Source: Spirometra erinaceieuropaei
Taxonomy: Eukaryota; Platyhelminthes; Cestoda; Diphyllobothriidea; Diphyllobothriidae
Length of the DNA stretch: 64,000 nt
Direction: 5' to 3'
NCBI GenBank assembly: GCA_902702965.1
Contig: CACRXP010000392.1
Location: forward strand, 199,764 to 263,763
A program made the translations under genes and the position numbers. The notes beneath the pieces are model-generated. The model ran no database searches. It had not been told where the DNA came from and saw only the letters and a program-made list of their open reading frames with translations. Below, one piece after another: positions 55,981 to 64,000 of this stretch (position 1 is the stretch's first letter; each line of letters opens with the position of its first letter).

Positions 55981-57328
55981 AATCAAATAAGGGTGATGTT
56001 TCGCACAAGTGTTGCAGTATTTGTAGGATGCAGTTGCTGTGCCATTGCACGCCTATCAAAATTATCTGCTCCCGCATTCATGTCAGAGGTTGCACGAGGT
56101 GCAATAATGATTTTAGTGTACGCAGTCGTTAATTCCCGAAACCCCATCGTGTGGATTCTCGGACGATCTAAGTCACCGGTACTGGCACCAGGATCAGTAT
56201 TCCCGCCCGCCAATGGGTTTGCCGATGTTGGGACTTATAACTGAGGCGGTCTCTCAGCAGCTGGAGTCGCTAGTCTTCCAAAGCCACAGACCGGAATTCT
56301 AGACTCGGTACATGGATGATACCTTCGTCCTAATTAGTCAGGCTAAGGTGCAAACGTTCAAAGAACATCTTAACGCTTTCCTCCCGAATATGCAATGTAC
56401 GTTAGAGGAGAAAAACAATCAGCTGGCTTTGAAAACGACAAATACGACGAAAATACTGAGCTACAACAGCAACCGTCCCATCGGCCACCAACGCAGTTAT
56501 GTAAGGGCGTTATACCGGCGTGTTGGGACCCACTGCAATGAACCAGATGGCAAGGTCGCTGCATAACATCTTCGATAGGTGCTTGGAACGAATGACTGTC
56601 CACACAACCTCGTCGACCGGTGCACACGCAAACAATACGATTAACCAAATTCAACCGGACTTCAAGAACGTCTCAAAGGCTACCAGCCTCCTCACATCAG
56701 TTGAAGTTACGATTGCGCACAGACCGGAGTCACCCAGCAGGCGCCAGATCATGAAGCTGAAATACCCTTTATCACAACAGGGAACGGCTGGAGTTGCTTA
56801 TTCGATCCGGTGCAGTTGTAAGCAAAGTAACTCTGTCGGAGCAACTGGAAGACTACACCAGATTCAGACGACCGAGCACTCAGCAGCAGCAGTGAGAAGG
56901 AACGACGCCAGCTCGCAAGTTGCGACTTACTCAACGGGACCCGACAACGCATTCAAGTTTGTCGAGGTCGATATCCTCTCGAGGGTTGACGACCGCGTGA
57001 GCTACGCCCTGCGTGAATCATGCTTATTCTGAGCTCAGTCGATTACCGAGCGCAGCGATCGGTCGCCATACTCTGTGCTGATACTTTGACCGGACAGAAT
57101 GATAAGTCACATGGGGAGTGCGTCCTCTTAGTGCCAATGTCAGTGAGCCAAGTTGCCCGAGAACCCACATGAGTGATGATCTTTTGGCAAAAAAACGACT
57201 CGGATGCGTGCAATTGACTCGTTTTTACACCACGTTCAGCCTACGCGATGGATGCGGGACGTAGTAGCTCAGCACCTGCATCCTATAAATACTGCAACAC
57301 TTGTGCAAAACATCAATCTTATCCGATT

Positions 57329-57371
57329 CTGTCTGTTGTGATAGACTCGAGTGAGTCCGGAACGTTCAGCG
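57329..57371 (+). ncRNA. Damaged hammerhead motif, right end of Penelope copy 2
   Basis: It keeps the GAGTGA loop, but box 1 reads GTTGTGA and the GAAACGTC block reads GGAACGTT. Predicted inactive. Confidence 0.45.
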
Positions 57372-57393
57372 AAAAAAGTTCCTCCTCTCAGGC

Positions 57394-59519
57394 TCTAGCT
57401 ATCCTGTTAGCTTCTTCCCGACTGCTTCTAGGAACTAACCTGTTCACTTCTGTCAGGAATTACGGCCTACTTGAGTGCTTTTGGTATTTCAACCTTGACT
57501 TATTAAATTATCGACAAAAACGTAAATATATGTTTGGAATGAGTAAAGTCGGGTGTTCTGTCGAATTTTCCACAAAGACATCGGTTACGCGCGATGTTTA
57601 GCATCATACGACATAGTCCCAAGATATTTCAATCATGGCGTGGTGCCGGCTTCTGAGTGCAAGTTTTTCCGGTCTTCAACAGAAGTGACACTTGTTAAAA
57701 CTGGTTACTGTAGCAGTAGTAGCAGTAGCATTAGTAGTAGTGGTAGATGTTTTGCCCTTTATTGCACACACAAAGGCCAAAATATTTTGAAAAAAAACAG
57801 GTGCCAAAATACCCTTATATGCATTTTATGGTAACTTACGCCTTAGATAAATTTCCTACTTGCAGGAAGGGTATCTTTTAATTTTAGAAGTCTTGTGATT
57901 CTCGAATGATATTGAACTTAACTTGTCCCTGCGCTTCCTTTTAGGATATTCAAACTACATGCTGCACATTTTCTATTAAAGAAAATCATACATTCCTCCA
58001 TGCTGTTAAGAACGTATCATACAGAGCTCTTAAAATTGTGCAATGCATACGGCCCATATTCTGTATTTAATAAGGAGCATTAATAAACGGACGGACATGA
58101 TTCTGCTTGAACAGGTATTTCACGGTCTCAAAAATCTGCTTATCGCAAACGTTTCTTAAATCACAATCCACCTTTCCTTTAGGTAGAAGATTTGTATATA
58201 GATTTAATATAACATTGGTATGGTAAGAGAGGTTTTCGTACATGACTTCTGTAAAGTGGTTGAATTTGTAAGAGCACCGAAAATCAGTGTAAAAATGCCT
58301 TCTACTTAAATAGACATTTTTACCATCTATGATCTTTGTCGGCGGCCAGAAAAAGGTGCATTCAGAAGCCGACGCCCTGCCGTGACCGGTACATCTTAAA
58401 ATTATGCTGCAGAGTGCTCAATATTACGGCTCCACCCATGTATCTACTTTTAACCAAAATCACACTTCAAAATTGCAATTAATGTTTCATGAGGTGCGTT
58501 ATCTACTGTATTCACTTCTATATTGAAATGAAGGCACACCGATTTGATCAAGGTTTCGGAGCAGTCAAACTCCGTCCTCAAAGTTGCTAACATCCTGTAG
58601 GTCGCAAAGTATCGAACAAAATCAGACATGCATATAAGGGCAGCACGGAATAAGACGGCTGTTTTCGAATTGGTCTAGTACCCTCGCCGTCAGTCACAAC
58701 CCTACTCAAAGAGGGGTTGGTGAATTTCTATTGTCACCAAATCGGTGTACTGCCCTTATGTAAGTAGCAGAGTTTCGTACCTAAATTATGGTGTCGACGC
58801 ATCTGACTAGTTAACTACAATGTATGCGTCTTAGGGCTCTGTAGAAATGGCCTGAAGGATGTTTCATGTCCTCCACCGGCGACTGTATGCATAGTCCTCA
58901 ACATAGGCTATTTTTGCCCACATTAGTACGTCAATCTTCTACCGCCATCCCAAACTTCCACATACACCACACAGCCAGCCAGTTTGCAATGCTGTTTAAT
59001 GCTTTTCCAGAGCATCTTGAAAGTATTGTTGACTTGAAAATAGATGGTGTCTAAGGGCGAAGATCGCGTCGGTTGATCACTGTCGAGCGTTGAATGACGT
59101 TGTCAGCGACATTCTTGCCGTGACTGCCTTACAATCAGGTAAAGTATGGCTAATTTTCTTGCCCTTTGACGATTGGATCGTCTTTTGTCGGTGCTGCCAT
59201 AAATGTTTTCGCAGCTCGGATTTTCTTTGCTCGTGCTAGCAAGGAAAATGCCTACGGGTGATCGATGTGTAGTAAGGGAGGGGAACCGCACTCAGTAAGA
59301 AATTTGCGAAAACGTCCACTATGCACTAGATCCTAGCAAGCAGAATGATCATCGTAATGCCAATGATAGGTACTTTTTGAGGACTGATTTTACCTTTGTG
59401 AATTAGACTTTCAGTATCCTGAGATTCGGACGCCTACGAGCTTCTACACTGCTGACTAGGACACATCCCAGACGCACTGTGACAATACTTTTTATTTCAC
59501 CTTATGGTTCTCCTTTCAG
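57394..59519. other. Unassigned, includes an (AGT/AGC)n microsatellite
   Basis: 57711-57746 is a run of AGC/AGT triplets. The rest should contain upstream exons or introns of the CS-domain gene at 59520-59849, but I could not identify any with confidence. Confidence 0.35.
57711..57746. repeat. Trinucleotide microsatellite (AGT/AGC)
   Basis: About twelve consecutive TAG/CAG/TAG-type triplets with few interruptions. Confidence 0.8.
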
Positions 59520-59849
59520 GTCTCTTTCTCTCACCTGCACCATCTCCAACCGAGATACTCCAATATCTTATCGCGTTAACCAATTACCTGGTGAAATTCT
59601 GCCAAATGAATGCTCATACAAGGTGACTTTTATATACTTGTGTCCTGTTCAAACCTGTACCCGATTCAAGTACGTGCAACTACTTAACCAATGTATTGAA
59701 CCCAGCTACCATCGTTACCTACTTTTTGCTCATCTATTTTTCTACAGGTGAAAAATGGCAAAGTGATACTGTTTCTGCGCAAGGCCAACCCCGCGAAATC
59801 GTGGATTGGCGATCTAACTACCCGGGGCCTAGATCAGGCCGCATCCTAG
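59520..59849 (+). CDS. CS (p23-like) domain protein, last two exons; CacyBP/SIP-like candidate
   Basis: Exon A is 59520-59622 (acceptor TCCTTTCAG, donor GTGACT). Exon B is 59748-59849 (acceptor TTTCTACAG), ending in TAG. A 125-bp intron lies between them. Exon A enters with one base and leaves in phase 0. The joined product reads SLSLTCTISN, then YRVNQLPGEILPNECSYKVK across the junction, then VILFLRKANPAKSWIGDLT and a short tail. This follows the last strands of a CS domain: an edge strand, the SYKVK strand, then a VILFLRK strand and a Trp. It is closest in my memory to calcyclin-binding protein, a scaffold in ubiquitin ligase complexes. The usual SGS domain after the CS domain is absent. Upstream exons were not found in the window. 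Confidence 0.5.
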
Positions 59850-61742
59850 GTGACTTTTGCTCTACTTATTTCTAGGTTTCTTGGGCTATTTTTCTCTTTC
59901 CTACCCCGCGCTCCCATTTTTTCCTGTCACTTGGATGATTCTGTTTTAACTCTCTAACACTCCCTGAACTTAAGCACTTTATATAAAGTGTTTTCTATCG
60001 ATTTTTGCTGCCCTCAACCTTGCCATCGTTCCTGGCCCTGGCGCAAATTTGTGAAGTACTATTTCGTTGACACTGTATTTTTACTCATTTCGTTGTAATA
60101 ACTGTTTGCTCTCTGGGAAGTGGTATCCCGCCTTTACTACACGTACTTACACAGGGCTCCACCAAGAGGTCCGCATCCCCTGCGTGTTGTAAGTTTTTTC
60201 ATGAATTTGGGCCGTAAAAATTATGACAGATTAGTTTCCACATCGACTTTGGTGCCAGTCAAGCCTTAAATAGTTACAAAAGAATTGGGTTTACGTCAAT
60301 TAGTGTAGAATGCAGCAATATTTCTAGTTTCCTATTCGTTCCCCGCCACCCACACTATCATCCGCTGTCTGTGTCCATAATTAGAGTCGGTATGTTAATG
60401 ACCGATTAAAATCCCTTGTTATATTTTTCAAGCTCTGCCGTCCTAGATCAATGCGAGATTTTCGTAATTATGCGTTCCGGAGCTCTACTTCCACGTCAGC
60501 CCACTCACGTGTACTTACATCTGAGGATGTACTTCGCCAGAACTCCGTACTTAAAGGAGAATAGGGTGGGATTGAAAAATTCAGGTGGAAAGTGACTAAA
60601 CTGAGAGGAGAAGCGTACTGTCGGGCCAACCAGATAGATGGAGATAGCAACACCAACAGTAGGGCTATTGTCAGCGTGGGCGGCTGCAGCTGGCAGCAAA
60701 GGGCCAGGGTGATAGGAACGACTGGAGAAAGGCAGTTGCTGAACGTGAAGTGTGTGTTGATCCGAGTAAGTATATACCGCTGATGATAGGGAAGGTAGCA
60801 TATGGAAGGCTGTGAAGCGCGTCTGGATGCTGACACTGATTGACGCCTACTCTATAGAATTGCATCGGAACCAGGACCTGGATTTGGTGGATGGGGGTCG
60901 AGGACATTCATCTCGTCTCACGACTATGTCGGTAATTGCGTCCATCCAAGCATCGCAGCAAAATATAGAGATAAGACTGAGGGGAGATTTATAATGTTGA
61001 CCTCGGCAACTTTTGCATTTGCGATGCGATCGCGTCAAAATTACCAAGGTTGTGACAGCTGGAGCATCGAGGCGACCGTAGTCGCTACGACAAAGCCAGG
61101 CCGAAGTAGGCACTGAACTCATCGCGGATTCTTGGGAAGCTGTTGTCTGAGGATTGTCGACAAGGTAACGGGCTGCAATCTACTGCAGGAATGTATTCCC
61201 GGCTCAGAAAGATCAACTGTCTTATCATGTGCAACGTCTAGGTGTGTGCTCAGCACTTTTCTCTCTAATGGGCCGTCCGTGTGGAGATAACGTCTTAGGC
61301 GACTCCAGTGTGTGTCAGTGCCCGTCGTTGGGTCTGCAAAATTTTACGGGTGGTTTATTTTGAAATGCGTATGAATGAAGCCTAACCATCCCTTTCATTG
61401 GCTACAGTGGTGGTGGGTCTGGTGGTGTACGTCTACGATGTGAGCAGTTCCCAGAATGTGCACAAGAAAGCGCACTTTACCCTTTCACCCTTGGTGCACT
61501 TGGTGGATTTGCATCACCATTGCGCGCAATCCAAAAACAACTCAAACACATAAAATACGCCAATCCTTCTGTTCCAGCTTCCTTTTCCGAACTGTCATTG
61601 ATCTTCGTTATACACTCATGCATCAGACAGATGTTAGGGTGCCTGAATGTATTAATTAGGTTTGACTGTCACTGCTTTTGAATATTTGCTTTTGGATAAC
61701 CGTCAGAATTAGTTACTGACATTAGTGGTTGCGTTGGATTCG
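59850..61742. other. Unassigned downstream region
   Basis: 3' flank of the CS-domain gene followed by sequence without recognised domains. 60468-60836 (-) is open for 122 codons but overlaps other open frames and has no motif. Confidence 0.35.
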
Positions 61743-61964
61743 ATGATCAGGATTATGCTTCTGGTATATCAGACAGCAGTGGTAGCCTTTCTCAATAGCT
61801 TCTGCACTTTATCCGTTCGCTACAGTATGCCCCTTCTAGACACCGTTTCGGTCAGCCAGTTGCCTTATATCTCCCTAGCTGTTGGCGTGCTAAGTTTCTG
61901 TGCATACGGTTTGATCAGCATATGCCAACGTACCGTACGTTTTCACCAACCTGCCGCGTTCTAA
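61743..61964 (+). CDS. Putative membrane-protein open frame or exon (unrecognised)
   Basis: A 73-codon frame from an ATG with two hydrophobic stretches (IMLLVYQTAVVAFLNSF and LPYISLAVGVLSFCAYGLI), followed by a basic tail and a stop. It could be a small two-pass membrane protein or an exon of a larger one. There is no clear acceptor in front and no family match from memory, so confidence is low. Confidence 0.25.
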   Translation: MIRIMLLVYQTAVVAFLNSFCTLSVRYSMPLLDTVSVSQLPYISLAVGVLSFCAYGLISICQRTVRFHQPAAF

Positions 61965-62234
61965 CGCCTCCCCTTGATATATGGTATGTGATTTAACGCA
62001 TGAAATTTGCTGGCAGGAACTGATATAGGCATTTTCGCAATCCTTAGACGTTACTCATTTCGCTCGCCCGTGCGGTGGTGGACCTCGCGTACGTGGTCCT
62101 GCTTGGTCAATAAGTTATCACTTTCGTACTTTTATTGATTTCAGTATATGTAGTACTGTTAGCGGATATTTTCGACTTGAGGTGCTTCGCGGACAGCTGC
62201 GATTATAATTCACGATTACGCTTGCTGTTCCGCA

Positions 62235-62425
62235 TTGCGTTAGGCTCAGTTTCCGGGCTAGAGTTAGTTTTCAGGTTAGGGCTAGTGTTTAGGGTTAAAG
62301 TCTAAAGTAGGGATCTGGGGCTTGACTTAGGGTTGGTGTTAGTTTTGGTGTTTAGGGTTAGTACTTATGGTTAGGGTTAGGATTTAATGTTTAGGTTTGG
62401 AGTCACAACTTAGTGTTAGCGTAAT
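62235..62425. repeat. Degenerate telomere-like TTAGGG tract (inverted relative to the others)
   Basis: About 190 bases with GTTAGGGCTAG, TTTAGGGTTA, GGTTAGGGTTAGG and related variants on the plus strand. The C-rich strand is on the plus side in the other two tracts, so this one is inverted. Confidence 0.55.
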
Positions 62426-62674
62426 TGCTTGAGCCTAGGTCGTTTTACACCCACTTCCTACGGCTTCCGTCTGATTGGTTGTCCCGAACGGTTCAGTTAC
62501 GATGACCTTTATTGGTAGTGGAGATGGTTTGTACTGGTTACTTGTAGCGGGTTTTGTATTGCACACTGCTTACGCTGAGAATTTAGTACTCACTAAAACA
62601 GACTAGCACATTTGCCTTTCCTGCATCAGTTTTCCCCTTAGTTTTCGCACGTCCTTCCGTATCTTCCCGCAGCT

Positions 62675-62710
62675 CCACCCGTAAAACGTCTGGTACCGCG
62701 GTTCCCGTAT
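62675..62710 (-). mobile_element. Solo Merlin-type end
   Basis: On the minus strand it reads ATACGGGAACCGCGGTACC, then AGACGTTTTACGGGTGG, the same layout as the ends before Merlin copies 1 and 3. There is no transposase next to it. Confidence 0.45.
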
Positions 62711-62831
62711 CGGATATGCCTGGGCTTCCTCATTCGCCAGTCGGACTGCGTTTTTGAACCCCGCCGGTCCAGCTTCTTCGAGTAAATATCCTTTTCCCTG
62801 CCGAAAATGTGCCTAAGCAACTTTATCAAAG

Positions 62832-63127
62832 CAATGCCTACCCTGGCGGGTCGTAACAGTCGTGAAACCGCTGTGTCCGTACTCTAATCCAAAGAGTTCA
62901 AACACACTGCAGCACACCAGCCGACAAAAGAGTTGAACGACAATACCTTCATGACCTCATTCGAACCAATGGATGCCCAAGCTACTTCATCAAGCAAAGC
63001 AAGCGCCCAGTCAACAGACGACGGCCACAAGAAGAACAACCCAAATCCTGGAGGGCTATTCCTTACATTAAAGGAGTCTCCAAAGCGGTTTTACGACTGT
63101 TACGACCCGCCAGGGTAGGCATTGCCC
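62832..63127. repeat. 45-base inverted repeat within a Penelope element
   Basis: 62832-62876 is the reverse complement of 63083-63127 with two or three mismatches. The second copy is the coding stretch for VLRLLRPARVGIAH in Penelope copy 3. The first is the same stretch turned round and placed at the 5' edge of the copy. Confidence 0.7.
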
Positions 63128-63699
63128 ATCGACCCCAGGCAACAATTCGTCGCCCTTTGATGCAACCCAAAGACATACTGCCACTCACTGAAACCTCAGC
63201 AGTTTTCTATCGAATACGTTGTAACGATGGAGGCTGCAACTACGTTGGGGAAACCGGACGGAAAGTGCAGACCCACCTACATGAGCACTAACTGGCAACT
63301 CAGAGCCTAGACCCAAACTCACAGCTTGCGGCTCACATCTGGGAAACTGGTCAAAGTTTTGATTTTCAAGGAGCAGCCGTCTTAGGCTGGGGCACCTCAT
63401 GGACAGAGCGTCTCACACTTGAGGCTTGGTACCCAGATGTCAACTTCATCAACAGGCATCTAGACCTTCCTTCGGCCTATAAAGTCCTACGTCACTACAT
63501 ACGCCGTGACGAAGACACGACAGTCATACGGAGCCTAAGCCTACCGAGCAAACACGGCCTGTCAACCAATTCACCCAAAAGGGGAACGCAAACGCAACTA
63601 ACCCCAATTGAGGTGACGACACGCAATACAGGAGGCCACCAACACTCACAGGCGACGGCCAGTAGGCCAAGGCAGCGAAAGAAGAAAAAAATCGATTAG
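62866..63699 (+). mobile_element. Penelope-like retroelement, copy 3 (RT C-terminus and GIY-YIG endonuclease, one stop)
   Basis: One frame runs from about 62866 to the stop at 63697 with a single internal TAA (63289-63291, probably once CAA). It reads RVQTHCSTPADKRVERQYLH (end of the RT), then IAHRPQATIRRPLM, then the GIY-YIG region YRIRCNDGGCNYVGETGRKV with a conserved Arg and LHEH, and a long C-terminal tail with a basic end (RQRKKKKID). It is better preserved than copies 1 and 2 and differs enough to be another Penelope family. It is truncated upstream, where an inverted fragment is attached. Confidence 0.8.
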
Positions 63700-63756
63700 C
63701 TCAAGGCCAACTAATCCGGCTGTCTATTCAAAATTCTGATCGATTTTTCACTAGAC

Positions 63757-63799
63757 GCTTTGATAATGGAGAGCCGCCCCAGCTCTTCGAAACGTCAGC
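63757..63799 (+). ncRNA. Hammerhead ribozyme motif at Penelope copy 3 end, two core changes
   Basis: Same architecture as at 21441-21482. Stem I has three pairs (GCT with AGC). Box 1 is TTGATAA instead of CTGATGA (C3 and G8 changed), followed by the same extra T. Stem II has seven pairs (GGAGAGC/GCTCTTC) with a different sequence. GAAAC-GTC is intact with its two-pair stem III. The compensated stem II shows that structure has been kept while sequence changed; the core changes should abolish cleavage. Confidence 0.5.
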
Positions 63800-64000
63800 C
63801 AAACAAGTCCCTCGATCCGGTGAGCACTTAATTTCCCTCAGATTCTGCAATTCTATCTCTTCGCACGTAAGATAGCGCGCCAGGAATGGCAAGACAGAAG
63901 CTCGAGAAGCCAATGTGCGACAAGACATGTCGAAAGCCGCGGCGCATCGGGCAGGAAGATTTCGCAGAAATAAGACCAGAATGCAAGGGATGGGCAACGT
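63800..64000. other. Window edge, unassigned
   Basis: Continuation of the Penelope 3' terminal sequence or its flank. The 89-codon minus-strand frame here covers the ribozyme motif and is not taken as a gene. Confidence 0.3.

Larger units (their letters stand above)
55905..57393 (+). mobile_element. Penelope-like retroelement, copy 2, with inverted terminal repeats
   Basis: The coding remnant 56207-57031 starts inside the RT palm (GLPMLGLITEAV), has YMDDTFVL (56309-56332) with an in-frame TAG three codons before it, FKEHLNAFLPNMQ, NTTKILSYNSNRPIGHQRSY and RALYRRVGTHCNEP. After a frame change come IAHRPES and a worn GIY-YIG region (YSIRCSCK, GATGRL). The outer segments 55905-56033 and 57276-57393 are reverse complements of each other and are both Penelope ends. 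The stretch 56033-56205, read on the minus strand, corresponds to the C-terminal part of the element. So the insertion carries an inverted partial copy at its 5' side, a layout typical of this class. Confidence 0.75.

Overview
The window looks like nuclear DNA from a flatworm, most probably a tapeworm of the diphyllobothriid type. Genes are sparse and split by introns from 46 bp to about 10.7 kb. The repeats are a mixture familiar from those worms: Penelope-like elements (PLEs) with GIY-YIG ends, Merlin DNA transposons, CR1-like and RTE-like non-LTR retrotransposons, one of them with a C-terminal C2H2 finger region, tRNA-derived short repeats and degenerate CCCTAA-like tracts. There is no bacterial gene order, CRISPR array or operon. 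The species assignment is inference from recognised families; no search was run.

The centrepiece is a BarH-class homeobox gene and its mirror copy. A complete four-exon gene can be built on the minus strand (exons 15706-15570, 15523-15447, about 14332-13987, 3317-2534). All intron phases agree and the coding length is a multiple of three (about 445 codons). It has an N-terminal FIL/eh1-like motif, a homeodomain split at Arg53 by a phase-2 intron of about 10.7 kb, and the BarH-type sequence after the homeodomain. Exons 1-3 sit in the left arm (about 12735-16355) of a very large inverted repeat. The right arm (about 25234-28853) holds a second intact set of exons 1-3 on the plus strand. The two copies therefore diverge head to head across a spacer of about 8.9 kb. 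No fourth exon for the right copy is visible in the rest of the window.

Layout. 1-2533: a 985-bp foldback element and a pair of short interspersed repeats. 2534-15706: BarH copy 1, whose long intron holds tRNA-like repeats and a dead PLE. 16356-25233: spacer with a decayed Merlin, a PLE-end hairpin carrying an apparently intact hammerhead ribozyme motif, Merlin-end motifs and a telomere-like tract that stops at the right arm. 25234-28853: right arm. 29098-31290: two more Merlin copies. 31480-32545: a degenerate tandem array. 33034-40720: three CR1-like fragments. 44460-46192: a 5'-truncated RTE-like element with an 11-bp target-site duplication. 47459-47674: an isolated exon of an unrecognised protein. 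50160-55400: a long decayed LINE with endonuclease, reverse transcriptase and zinc-finger parts. 55905-57393: a PLE with inverted ends. 59520-59849: the last two exons of a CS-domain gene. 62235-63799: a telomere-like tract and a PLE 3' half interrupted by a single stop codon.

The cellular genes do not form a pathway. The mobile elements are nearly all broken by stops and frameshifts, so the region reads as a slowly evolving developmental gene and its duplicate in a repeat-rich background.
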